Source: Hamadaea sp013361475
GTDB lineage: Bacteria > Actinomycetota > Actinomycetes > Mycobacteriales > Micromonosporaceae
Direction: 5' to 3'
Assembly (NCBI RefSeq): GCF_040654195.1
Contig: NZ_JBFAHM010000011.1
Location: 124,001 to 188,000, forward strand
DNA: 64,000 bases
Shown here: piece after piece, positions 9,481-17,607 of the stretch
Numbering within the stretch: position 1 is the stretch's first letter
How the letters are laid out: every line of letters begins with the position of its first letter
Translations under genes and position numbers: made by a program
Notes under the pieces: generated by a model
Database searches by the model: none
Told to the model about the DNA's origin: nothing
What the model saw: the letters and a program-made list of their open reading frames with translations, nothing else

Positions 9481-10488
9481 CCTGGGGTAGCCAGGGTGAG
9501 GTCCAGGGCGCGGCGGTGGTCAGGTTTTGTTCGAGGGTCCGGTCACGGAAGAAGGCGTGGGCCTGCCGGACCCGGCCGGCCATCGTGGCTGGTGCGGTGT
9601 TAGCGATCCACTGCTTGAGTACGGCCCAGATCCGCTCGACCGGGTTGTCCTGTGGGCTGTAGCGGGCGCCTGCGACCAGCTGCAGGCGAGGGTGCTCGGC
9701 GAGCCACCTGCGGGTGATCCCGCTGTGGTGGGTGGTGCCGTTGTCGCAGATCACGGCCACGACCGGGGCGTCGGGGTAGGCGTCCAGGAGCGTGTCGAGG
9801 AAGTAGCAGAACACGACCGAGACGTTCTTGACCGACACGTGGTAGTGCCATGCGCCGGTGGCCAGGGTTGACCGCGCCATGCAGGGTGCGGCGCACGTTG
9901 GAGCCGGGAGTCATGACCCGGTGGCGCAGGCCCATCGGGATCCAGCACGCGCGTACTCGGGCGAGCAGGTCCAGGTGGGTCTCGTCCTCGGCGAGGACGA
10001 CCGACCCGGTCGGCAGCGCGGCGATGCGTGCGGCGATGTCGGCGCAGATGCGGTCGTGGTCGGGTTCGCCCTTGGCGACCAGGCGGGGTCGGCGCCAGGT
10101 GGCCTGCTCACGGATGCGCCGGTATACGGTGCGCAGACTCATCGCAGGGCGTCCGAGCGCGCCACACGCGGGCGGTGGTCCATGCCTTCGGCGTGTTCAG
10201 CAGGGTGCGGATCCGTCGCCCGATCCGGCGGCTGCCCAGCCGGGGCCGTCCGCTGCGGGGACGGTCGGCCAGCCCAGTGACGCCTTGCAGATCATGGCGG
10301 GCGATCCAGCGGCGGACCGTGGCCGGGTCGTAGTGCAGCAGCGCGGCGATGTCGGCGGCGTTCATCCCGCCGGTCGACAGAAGCACCATCACCGCTCGGG
10401 TCGCCTGGCGCCACTGGCGGTGCAGCGCGGCGACGAGATCGTGGTACTGCTCGTCGGTGACATTGGCGTACACGTGCGGAGGGCGCAT
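9449..10488 (-). pseudogene. IS630-family transposase, two frameshifts
   Basis: Three consecutive frames together make one complete transposase of about 345 residues. The first (10488 to about 10165) holds the N-terminal helix-turn-helix, including GMNAADIAALLHYDPATVRR. The second (about 10165-9870) holds the first catalytic Asp in VVLAEDETHLDLLARV. The third (about 9870-9449) holds the second Asp in VICDNGTTHHSG and the Glu in NPVERIWAVLK. The first break looks like loss of two bases in VWRALGRPAM and the second like one extra C before LATGAW. Two independent breaks argue against programmed frameshifting. The stop codon lies in the terminal repeat. Confidence 0.85.
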
Positions 10489-10612
10489 ACTGACCGTGGC
10501 CTCGTCTGGTCGGCTTCGTGTGTGGTAACCGAATCCAAACCCGACGAGGCCTTCACATCGGCGTACGCGTCATCTCAGGCGAGTTACGGACAAACTTTCT
10601 GGCAACCCGTTA
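9450..10612 (-). mobile_element. IS630-family insertion sequence, about 1.16 kb
   Basis: Contains one DDE transposase gene on the minus strand, bounded by imperfect terminal inverted repeats (9449-9480 and 10583-10613). Each end is followed by a TA dinucleotide, the IS630 target. The transposase is disrupted by two frame changes, so this copy is probably dead. An extra, much better matched copy of the left end occurs at 11134-11175. Confidence 0.8.
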
Positions 10613-10613
10613 G
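10583..10613 (-). repeat. IS630 right terminal inverted repeat
   Basis: Starts GTTACGGACAAACTTTCTGG and ends in CCCGTTAG. It aligns imperfectly, with one gap, to the inverted left end. The outermost TA provides part of the stop codon of the neighbouring minus-strand gene. Confidence 0.7.
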
Positions 10614-11011
10614 AGGTGCGGGTCGAACTTCGTTGCCGGCTCGTCGAGTGCCCGTTGGGCGATCATGGCGTTCACGGCTTCGAGGCCCGTTTTGATATCT
10701 GCGCCGGTGAGCTCGCGGTACATCTTCATGGCCTCGAGCTTCCGCCCAGCCTGGGCGAGTTGAGCGACTGACGTCATGCTGGATGGCAGCTGCGCCCGTC
10801 GCGGCCACAGCGCCTCGCGCCACGTCATCCCGGACACCTTGCGCAGCACCCAACTGGCGATCAGCGCCAGGACGAACAGTATGCCGACCGCGGCCAGTCG
10901 GCGCTGGCGGCCAAGAAGTCCTTCCACGACGTACATGCCCAACCCGTAAAACGCAACGGCGACCGGAAGCCGATCCGCGAGCCGGCGCAACTTCTGTCGG
11001 TCCACCCACAT
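10610..11011 (-). CDS. Small membrane protein with ribosomal L7/L12-like C-terminal motif
   Basis: 133 residues from the ATG at 11011, which follows GGAGGGG closely. Two hydrophobic segments (about residues 16-32 and 38-53) are followed by a basic stretch. A C-terminal helix-loop-helix, GRKLEAMKMYRELTGADIKT, resembles the L7/L12 C-terminal domain found in small actinobacterial membrane proteins of unknown role. The stop TAA uses the TA target duplication plus the first base of the IS630 right end, so the original 3' end may have been changed by the insertion. It lies between two IS630 ends and may be a passenger gene. Confidence 0.65.
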   Translation of the reverse strand: MWVDRQKLRRLADRLPVAVAFYGLGMYVVEGLLGRQRRLAAVGILFVLALIASWVLRKVSGMTWREALWPRRAQLPSSMTSVAQLAQAGRKLEAMKMYRELTGADIKTGLEAVNAMIAQRALDEPATKFDPHL

Positions 11012-11133
11012 ACCCCTCCGCCCTGCTGAGTTTCCACCATAAGGTCCAGGATCAACAGAGCGGCGGGGCGCACAGCTGGCGAGCATGGCTACGATGCCGA
11101 GGCGCGCCAGCAGCGCGTCGAGGTGGGCTGAGC

Positions 11134-11175
11134 TACCCCAGGGTTACGGACAAGACTTCTGGCCAGGCGCTTAGG
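11134..11175 (+). repeat. Orphan IS630 end with transposase tail, inverted to the main copy
   Basis: On the plus strand this 42-mer encodes LPQGYGQDFWPGA and a stop, the exact tail of the transposase at 9449-9490. It differs from that sequence at one base of 42. Similarity stops abruptly upstream. It is either a remnant of another copy or the true far end of a larger unit, 9449-11175. Confidence 0.85.
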
Positions 11176-11317
11176 AGATTACCCAGTCGAGACCGCGCTC
11201 CACTGCCGGGTTTCCGTGTCGCCGAGTAGATCGTCGGCACCGTCGAGCGGGCCGATCTGGCTGGAGCTCCTGCCTGATCGGCTTGTGAACGGTGTCGCCT
11301 GGCAAGATGATCTAGTG

Positions 11318-11659
11318 ATGTCCGAGGCGCGCGATGTGGAGACCGCCTGGCGATGGCTGCTTGAGCGGAGACCGCATACACGGGGCGCCCATGAGGACGC
11401 GCTCGTGCCGATCGCTGAAGCCGCCTACCGGCATCCGATGCTCGCTCGGCTCTATCCGTTCCCGACGCGCGGGACACTCCGGTTCCTGCGTACGCCGTCG
11501 CCATGGCACGATGCCGACGACTTGCCAATCGTTGGCTACGCGGGTCCGCCGTACACGGTCTACGCCGGCAGCTATGCCAGCATTGTCGGAACGGCGTCGA
11601 ATGCCGATGAGGCCGTGACGCTTATCGTGGCTCATCTGCCTGACGACGTGGTCAGCTGA
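11318..11659 (+). CDS. DUF6193-like protein
   Basis: 113 residues. The pattern of AWRWLLERRPH, then LARLYPFPTRGTLRFLRT and a closing EAVTLIVAHLP matches what I recall of DUF6193, small actinobacterial proteins of unknown function often annotated as natural-product associated. The ATG at 11318 is chosen because the upstream extension (to 11216) is not family-like; no strong ribosome site is visible. It is convergent with the gene pair at 11681-12972. Confidence 0.6.
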   Translation: MSEARDVETAWRWLLERRPHTRGAHEDALVPIAEAAYRHPMLARLYPFPTRGTLRFLRTPSPWHDADDLPIVGYAGPPYTVYAGSYASIVGTASNADEAVTLIVAHLPDDVVS

Positions 11660-11680
11660 TTCGGCTTCGGCCTGAGCGGA

Positions 11681-12232
11681 TCAGACCGTGATCATCTTGT
11701 TGCTGGGTCCGGACTGAGGTGGTTCGTCGGAGAGGCCGTTCTCGTCGAGCGCGTTGAAGACGTGCAGGTATCCGTTGTCGAGTTCGAGGACCAGTCCGCC
11801 CAGCAGCCAGGCGGCGGTGTCGTGCTGCTGCAGTGGATCGGGTGGATGGACTCGGCTGGTCGTGAACAGGTGCTCGCTGATGTGGACTTCGCGGATCGTC
11901 TGCCCGACGGCCCGGCTGAGCGCCGGGTGGGCGTCGCGGCGCCAGGTCAGCGACCAGTCCACCCAGGCGATAGGGGTGATGTGGACGTCGATGGTGTTCC
12001 AGGTGATCGACAGGTCGTCGAACTTCTGATTGCAGACCTCGAGCTGCCGCTCGCCGATCTGCAGGACGACCGGCAGGTCGGCGAACCACTCGTCGAGGTC
12101 ATTGATCCAGACGAGCCAGGTGGCATCGATCCGGTGTCCTCGCAGCGAGCGCAGTCGTTCTCGGCGCTGTGACAGCAGGGCGGCGGTATTCGACTGCCAG
12201 TCGGGCTTCCAGCCGGAGATCTCCCATGTCAT
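11681..12232 (-). CDS. Hypothetical protein, coupled to the methyltransferase gene
   Basis: 183 residues, not recognised. It is rich in Trp and acidic residues (TWLVWINDLDEWFADLPVV, ITPIAWVDWSLTWRRD) with no signal peptide or membrane segment. Its ATG overlaps the methyltransferase stop as ATGA, so the two are co-translated and probably act together. Function unknown. Confidence 0.7.
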   Translation of the reverse strand: MTWEISGWKPDWQSNTAALLSQRRERLRSLRGHRIDATWLVWINDLDEWFADLPVVLQIGERQLEVCNQKFDDLSITWNTIDVHITPIAWVDWSLTWRRDAHPALSRAVGQTIREVHISEHLFTTSRVHPPDPLQQHDTAAWLLGGLVLELDNGYLHVFNALDENGLSDEPPQSGPSNKMITV

Positions 12233-12972
12233 GACCGTGACCGGCTTTCGCGAACGCGGCTGGGCGTCGGCCGGCTGTAGTAGGAGTGAACGGCGGGCTG
12301 CCCGGTGTAGTTGGGGCCGGCGGTGTCGTCGGAGCCGAGGTAGGTGAACGGCAAGGTGACCTCGGCCCGTCCGCGGCGCTGGATCCGCCGGGCCCGAAGG
12401 TCGACGTCGAATCCGGCCTTCCGTAACGCGGTGGTGAGCGGCCGGCCCGCGACGCTGCCCTCCTGGAGGCGGATGCTCGTGGGGTCGAAGCTCGCCGCGA
12501 AGACCCCCGTGTCGGTCAGCCAGGCGGCGATCCGGGTCAGCACCGAGAGCTTGTCGCCGACGTAGTGCAGTCCGTGGACGCAGGTGATCAGGTCGAAGGC
12601 CACGTCTGCCGGTGGCTGCCATATGGTGACCGAGGCCGTGGCCAGGCGTACGGGCGGAACCGGGAGACCGGGTACGAAGTAGTCGACCAGGTCCACGCCG
12701 AAGATCTCCGCCCGGTTGGTGAGCCCCTCCTGTTCGAGGAGCTGAGCGGCCTCCAGCAGTGCTCGGCCGGACCCGCTGCACAGGTCGAGCCAGCGCACGG
12801 GCCGGTGGTCGTCACGTAGCCGGAGGCGGAGTTCGTCGAGCACGTCGAAGCCGAGTTCACGGCCGTACCCGTTCGAGCCGGTCAGCCCGCGTTCGCGGTT
12901 CATCGCGCAGTTGGCCACGACCGAGGAGCTCTCCAACTCTCCGTCGGAGATTAGGTCCACGTGGCGAGTCAC
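12229..12972 (-). CDS. Class I SAM-dependent methyltransferase
   Basis: 247 residues with a Rossmann-type methyltransferase core. The SAM-binding motif I is RWLDLCSGSGRALLEAA at about residues 60-76. The acidic motif II follows in AEIFGVDLVDYF, and the post-motif VAFDLITCVHGLHYVG fits the domain. The C-terminal part ends with a Tyr-rich segment (HSYYSRPTPSR). The substrate cannot be inferred. It is the first gene of a two-gene minus-strand unit. Confidence 0.8.
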   Translation of the reverse strand: MTRHVDLISDGELESSSVVANCAMNRERGLTGSNGYGRELGFDVLDELRLRLRDDHRPVRWLDLCSGSGRALLEAAQLLEQEGLTNRAEIFGVDLVDYFVPGLPVPPVRLATASVTIWQPPADVAFDLITCVHGLHYVGDKLSVLTRIAAWLTDTGVFAASFDPTSIRLQEGSVAGRPLTTALRKAGFDVDLRARRIQRRGRAEVTLPFTYLGSDDTAGPNYTGQPAVHSYYSRPTPSRVRESRSRS

Positions 12973-13290
12973 CGCCGCACCTCCGGGACGCTACATTGAT
13001 GCCTTCGGGATCATGCCTGCCCATTGCCGAGATCTTGATCTTCGTTCTCACCATTTGCCGACTCGTGGACGTGGATGCCCTTTGCCCGCCCTCGCCCCCG
13101 CGGGATCTGCACGTTGGTGGTGTGCTGTGCGCCGTGCCCTGTCACCTGTGCACGGTGCGGGGCTGCAGTGTGGTTGGGGAGTTGGACCCAGCGCTGCCCT
13201 TCACGCGCCAGGAGAGGACCGGTATTGCCGCCGGTCCGCGGCTTGCGCGCGCCTCCCACGGCGGCTACCTGCTCCACGTCTACCCGCGGG
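12973..13290. other. Gap with no supported gene
   Basis: 318 bp upstream of the methyltransferase and downstream of the DIP1984 pseudogene. A minus-strand frame at 13011-13346 is open but overlaps the pseudogene end and matches no family I know. I see no repeat or RNA. Confidence 0.5.
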
Positions 13291-13756
13291 TCACTCCAGC
13301 AGGTCGGCCTCCCAGTTCGTCCGCTGCACCTGCACATCCAGGTCACGCAGCTTCCGGGCGACCGCGTCGGCCTGCGTCCGCAGCTCGGCGACCGGCAGCG
13401 CGGAGAACATCTTCAGCTCCGACCGCAACTGCCGCACCGCGACACCCCCTGGTCCCGGCCCGCGGCAGCATCCGCCGCAGCAGTGAGCACCGCGTGCCGC
13501 AGGCGCAGCACGTCGCGGCGCGCGAGGGCCTCGGTCAGCGTGCCTTCGCCTACAGCGGTCGCGGCATTGGTCCGGTTGATCCGGCCGATGAGCCTCCTGC
13601 AGACTGTCGAGTACCTCGCCCGCCTCGACCAGTAGCTGTGCCGCGTCCCGGAGTCTCACCTTCCTGGTAGCGCGCGGATCCGACAATGCGGGTGCGCAAC
13701 TGCTCCACCCGGCGTACGGCATTGGCGCGCTCGGACAGTGCTTCGGCAAGCTTCAT
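13291..13756 (-). pseudogene. DIP1984-family protein, several frameshifts
   Basis: The family's usual protein of about 155 residues can be rebuilt only by changing frame three times. KLAEALSERANAVRRVEQL is in one frame and LRDAAQLLVEAGEVL in the next. LIGRINRTNAATAVGEGTLT is in a third, and QLRSELKMFSALPVAELR to the end returns to the second. All DIP1984 landmarks are present in order, so decay is recent or the indels are assembly errors in GC runs. The likely start is the ATG at 13756 (or 13762). Confidence 0.8.
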
Positions 13757-13869
13757 GGTCATCCCCTTGGTGACAAGATCGTCGAAGCCTATCCCTGACC
13801 TCCGATAGGAGCCCACCCAATATCCACAGCGCAGGGCGCCGATTCGGTGCTCTCTGGTAGGAGGCCACC

Positions 13870-14238
13870 GTGGCTGATCCACGACCGGCCGACGGCATCA
13901 TACGCCTGCTCGGGCTGGAGGTCAGCGCCGTCTGCTTCGTTCGCGACTATGTCGAGTTGCACTTCGACGGACCGGTCCTCCGCGCTCTGAGCAATCCGTT
14001 CGGCCGGTACGGGTCCTGGGGATGGCGGTTCCCTGAGGACAGTTCGCCCACCGTGATGCGTTACTACATTCGCAAGATCGCCGACGATGTCGAGTTCATC
14101 CCCGACCGGCTGTTGGCGCTCGACTTCGGCGAGCACCGCTTCGCGATACCGCTGCGCGCGAGCGTAATGCGCTATCGGGCATCATCAGGCCGGGCCACAG
14201 CTTGGGATGGGAGAGTACGATCCCAACTCCGTCGTTAG
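13870..14238 (+). CDS. Hypothetical protein, possibly 3'-truncated
   Basis: 122 residues from a GTG with AGGAGG five bases upstream (13859-13864). The first 98 or so residues look genuine (LHFDGPVLRALSNPFG, FGEHRFAIPLRASV). The last 20 are basic and low in complexity and overlap the tail of the opposite-strand gene. A recombination joint near 14165 that fused or truncated both genes is plausible. Family not recognised; such proteins are common small actinobacterial orphans. Confidence 0.6.
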   Translation: MADPRPADGIIRLLGLEVSAVCFVRDYVELHFDGPVLRALSNPFGRYGSWGWRFPEDSSPTVMRYYIRKIADDVEFIPDRLLALDFGEHRFAIPLRASVMRYRASSGRATAWDGRVRSQLRR

Positions 14239-14779
14239 TGATCATTACCTGGCTGTCGGTGGGAAGCCGGAATCGGTCGGTGGTGAAGATCTGGCCCAGG
14301 CGAGGCGCTGCGTCGAGCCACATGCTGTCAGCGGGGACACCGAACATTTCCGGATCGAGGTCCATGCGGGTGGTGATCCGCAGGCCGTCCCAGATCAGCA
14401 GGTCGCCGACTTGTTTCGGTGGGCCGGGCGTCCGACCTGCTTGCTGGATGGTGACGGTGTTCGAGTGGCCAAGCTGGGCCCACCACATTCGACGCCCAAC
14501 GATCTCTTCGACCGTGGTTTTCTTGGCACGGGTCGGCCAAGTCAGCCGCGCCTGATCCACTGCGGCTGCAAGAACACCGTCGATGCCGAGGGTGACGTCC
14601 ACCCGCTTGGGCGCCTCGGCCGAGTAGGCGAGGAGCTCGTGCACGGTCCAGGCGCACATGACCAACGGCCAGTCGGCGGCCGGCCAGTCGCCGAAGTACA
14701 TCGCGGGGCGGGCGCAGACGGCTTCGCGCAGGGTGACGACGCACAACGTGGTGTTCGAGTAGTCGGGGCGCTGTGCCAT
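14096..14779 (-). CDS. Protein with GyrB-like N-terminal motif
   Basis: 227 residues from the ATG at 14779. The opening TLREAVCARPAMYFGDW recalls the GyrB/ParE N-terminus (REAV..RP.MY.G), and a VHELLAYS helix and DVTLGIDG strand follow at the right spacing. The GHKL ATP-binding residues are not evident after this point, so it may be a divergent or degenerate relative. The final 20-25 residues are low-complexity and overlap the convergent gene. Function unknown. Confidence 0.5.
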   Translation of the reverse strand: MAQRPDYSNTTLCVVTLREAVCARPAMYFGDWPAADWPLVMCAWTVHELLAYSAEAPKRVDVTLGIDGVLAAAVDQARLTWPTRAKKTTVEEIVGRRMWWAQLGHSNTVTIQQAGRTPGPPKQVGDLLIWDGLRITTRMDLDPEMFGVPADSMWLDAAPRLGQIFTTDRFRLPTDSQVMITNDGVGIVLSHPKLWPGLMMPDSALRSRAAVSRSGARRSRAPTAGRG

Positions 14780-14916
14780 GCCTTCGATTCTGCCGTCAAC
14801 CACCCGTCGAACGAACCGGTCGATCAGCACTGCTCGCGGCCGCGAGCAGACGAGATCCAGGAAGTAAGGCAACGCCCACTGCGCAGCCAGCACGTGTCTG
14901 ACCGCCTGCCGGCCGG

Positions 14917-15630
14917 TCAGCCAGAGCAGGGCTGATCAGCGCCCGTGGGATGCAAACGCGTCGGACGACGTGGGTGCACGTTGGCCCCCAGCTGGCGGAT
15001 TTCGCGCAGGAAGCCGTCGAACCGGTGCTCGCTGGGTTCCTCGTTCTCGACCCGAGCGACCAGGAACTCGACCAGACGATCGTCGCCCAGGACCGTCGCG
15101 GCCAATGCCGCGGCTCGCAGCGGACCGGTGCCCTGTGGCAGCACGGGCTGAAATCGCCCCCGCCATCCCGGATGCGTGTCGCCGGCGAAAACCTCCTGCG
15201 CCCAGACGGTGAAGTCGCCCAGATCGTGTGGCCGCAGCAGGAAGTCGCACACCGGGCCTGCCACGTCGGCCAGCAGATCTGGTGGCAGCGGCTCCTCGCT
15301 GACCGGCAGCTGATAGTTGTGGCGCCCAGTCGCCGTCAGGGGTGTTCCACCGAGCCCGTCGTACCGGTGGCCCGCAACCGGATCGGGCAGCCCGGCGATC
15401 CCCACCCAGACCACCAGCTGCACCTGCGGCCGCGATCTCGAAGCACGAGTGTGCACGCTCAAACGCCGATGCAGGCCGTTATCGATCCGCTCGCACCGCT
15501 GTCCCGATCGAGTAAACCCATGAGCGGCCAGAACGGCCCGGTGCAGGTGGTTGATGATCCGGGCGGCGTTCCAGTAGGCGGGCATCAGCATATTGTCGTC
15601 CCATGCTGCCCACGGCGTCTGCGGGTGCAC
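14917..15630 (-). CDS. Hypothetical protein (possible DUF4304-like)
   Basis: Up to 237 residues. A plausible later start is the Met at 15591 or 15585. The AAHGFTRSGQRCERI segment followed by alternating beta strands (VQLVVWVGIAGLPDP) vaguely recalls DUF4304, a family seen among immunity-like orphans, but I cannot confirm it. There is no signal peptide or membrane segment. Confidence 0.55.
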   Translation of the reverse strand: MHPQTPWAAWDDNMLMPAYWNAARIINHLHRAVLAAHGFTRSGQRCERIDNGLHRRLSVHTRASRSRPQVQLVVWVGIAGLPDPVAGHRYDGLGGTPLTATGRHNYQLPVSEEPLPPDLLADVAGPVCDFLLRPHDLGDFTVWAQEVFAGDTHPGWRGRFQPVLPQGTGPLRAAALAATVLGDDRLVEFLVARVENEEPSEHRFDGFLREIRQLGANVHPRRPTRLHPTGADQPCSG

Positions 15631-15968
15631 CCAGCGGCTCGGACAGCAGGCCCCTGACTCTCGGGGTGGCGTGTTTGAACCTCGGCGTGTCCGTCCATGA
15701 TCTGCTGCCGCGGCTACCCGCGCCGGGCTTTCTGCAGCGGCGTGCGGGCGACCGGGCGGCCCTGGCCCACCACATGAGAGATCAGCAGGCGGCGCCCATG
15801 CAAAGTCAGACGGGCGTTACGGTGGTGCACGGGACCTCCGGTCGGTGGTGGGCGTCAGCAACTCACACCCAACTGGAGGTCTCCTCTTTGATCAAGGCCT
15901 CCGCGTCAACAACGCTCATGGGTATTACACCTAGAGCACCAAGAGGTGCCTCGACAGAACGCTGCCTG
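15631..15968. other. Gap with no supported gene
   Basis: 338 bp between two minus-strand genes. I see no convincing frame, RNA or repeat. It should hold the promoter of the gene ending at 14917. Confidence 0.5.
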
Positions 15969-17147
15969 TTACCAATCGCGTACGCTCTCGACGCCGGCGA
16001 TGAGGTGTTCGCGGATGGTGCCCAAGGAGCGTCCGTATTCTGCTTCGGCATCATCGATGATGAGGCGAAGCGTATCGAACAGGTCCTCTCGTTCAACGGT
16101 TTCAATGAACGGGTTGCGGCCGCCGTCAAGCTGGTTGAACGCCTCCCCGAACTGGCGGCCCAGCTCGGCGAACCGCGATCCGTTGAGTCCGCCGGTCGAT
16201 GAGGCGAGCTCGGCGAAGACCGCACGGCGGGTCGCCTTGTACTGGGCGACGGACTTGCGGAATCGGGCTGTGCTTATGTGTGAGCGGCCGTCCCAGTCGC
16301 GCAGCGGGTTGTCGCGGTTTTCCGCGACCCAGCCCGGCGATCGGGCGCCGGTGATCTCCAGGAACGTGCCGTGGAGAATCTGCGGTGTCCATGCTGTTCT
16401 CGTGGCGGCAGCGTAGTCCGCCGGCACGCTGTACAGCTCAAGCATCTCTAGGCTCGGAACAGCAGCCGGCGAAAGGCAGTCGGACGCCGACATACCGAAC
16501 AGGTTGCTGATGTACAGCGTCCGGAGACGAGCGAGCTGGTTGAGGCTGGCCGCGTTGGTGAGGTCGCCGAGGTTTCCGGATAGCGACAGGCGGGTCAGGT
16601 TCGGGAAGAGGTCGACCACATCGTCGGCGTCGAGGCTGTCAACCTCGGTGACCGAGACACTCCAGAGGTCGGGGAACGGCTCGGAGCGCAGGGCCAGGTC
16701 GGCGATCTCGGTTCCGAAGAACGTTCGTTCGCCGGGGTGGTGCGAGATGCGTTCGCCCTTGTCCCACCGTCGCTGGCGCGACAGCCGGTCGCCGATGTGC
16801 CAGCCTGCCGAATACGCGTTCGATGTCCGGTCGTGCAGCAGCGGCACATTCCCGATGATCTTGTAACCACGGGGGAGGAGCCATTCGTAGTTGCAGTGTG
16901 ACAGTTGGCCGGCCCACGCGTGGTGGGTCAACCTGAGCGGGGCGAGTTCGCCGATTTCGTCGACCGAGTCGGGTTCGGGTCCCGACCAGTCGAGGTCCAG
17001 TACGCCTGCGGATGGCCACGTCGGATCCAGGTCGGTCACCTGCGCCGCTGTCCATTCGCCCAACGCTTCGGCGTATGCGGCGACGATGTCGCCCGGTGCG
17101 ATCGGTCGTGGCGGTGCCGTCGTGTGCTTGCGGGTCACAGGCCGCAT
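15969..17147 (-). CDS. Leucine-rich-repeat-like hypothetical protein
   Basis: 392 residues, cytoplasmic by sequence. The middle (about residues 165-240) has leucine-rich-repeat spacing: LFPNLTRLSLSGNLGDL, LNQLARLRTLYISNLFG and VPSLEMLELYSVP. The N-terminal 150 residues and the helical, charged C-terminus are not recognised. Such repeats usually mediate protein binding. It is first in a run of co-directional orphan genes; the next (HEAT) stop is 19 bp away on the upstream side. Confidence 0.7.
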   Translation of the reverse strand: MRPVTRKHTTAPPRPIAPGDIVAAYAEALGEWTAAQVTDLDPTWPSAGVLDLDWSGPEPDSVDEIGELAPLRLTHHAWAGQLSHCNYEWLLPRGYKIIGNVPLLHDRTSNAYSAGWHIGDRLSRQRRWDKGERISHHPGERTFFGTEIADLALRSEPFPDLWSVSVTEVDSLDADDVVDLFPNLTRLSLSGNLGDLTNAASLNQLARLRTLYISNLFGMSASDCLSPAAVPSLEMLELYSVPADYAAATRTAWTPQILHGTFLEITGARSPGWVAENRDNPLRDWDGRSHISTARFRKSVAQYKATRRAVFAELASSTGGLNGSRFAELGRQFGEAFNQLDGGRNPFIETVEREDLFDTLRLIIDDAEAEYGRSLGTIREHLIAGVESVRDW

Positions 17148-17165
17148 CGTAGCGGCGGCATACGA

Positions 17166-17600
17166 CTACGAGGGGCTGTCGCGTCCGGCAAGCTCGACGA
17201 GGGCGTCAGCCGCGTAGCCACGCACCGCCGGGTCCGGGTGGTTGAGGAACGCTTCGATCGTGGCGCGGGCTTGCGGGTCGTGAGTAGCGGACAGGATGTA
17301 GAGAGCGTGCTCGAGCAGTCGCGGCGACATCGACGCCAGCATCGGCTCCAACGGACGGAACAGCTCCAGGTTCAGGGTGTGATAAGTGATCGCTTCGCCG
17401 AGAGCGTTCAGAGCGGACTCTCGTACGTCCCGGTCGGATTCGACGCCGAGCAGAGCGACCAGTTCCCGGACGGCTAGCTCGGTGTCGCCTTGGGCCAACG
17501 TCGTGTAGCGCAGGAGGTCGGCGAGGTGTTCCGCGGCAATGTCACGTTGCCGCGGGTCGGCGTCGGTGAGGCCGGCGAGCGTGGCTTGCAGGTGGTTCAT
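17166..17600 (-). CDS. HEAT-repeat protein
   Basis: 144 residues made of alpha-helical pairs with HEAT character: QRDIAAEHLADLLRY, VRESALNALGEAI and PDPAVRGYAADALVELAG. It would form a small solenoid for protein contacts. It starts 8 bp after the stop of the preceding minus-strand gene (17608), so it is very probably in an operon with it and perhaps with the leucine-rich-repeat gene. Confidence 0.75.
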   Translation of the reverse strand: MNHLQATLAGLTDADPRQRDIAAEHLADLLRYTTLAQGDTELAVRELVALLGVESDRDVRESALNALGEAITYHTLNLELFRPLEPMLASMSPRLLEHALYILSATHDPQARATIEAFLNHPDPAVRGYAADALVELAGRDSPS

Positions 17601-17607
17601 ATCGTTC

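Noticed and set aside
9449..10488. Programmed frameshifting in the IS630 transposase
   Set aside because: Two separate breaks, one looking like a two-base loss, fit decay better than a single slippery site.
13011..13346. 111-residue minus-strand frame beside the DIP1984 pseudogene
   Set aside because: Overlaps the pseudogene end, weak codon bias and no recognisable domain.
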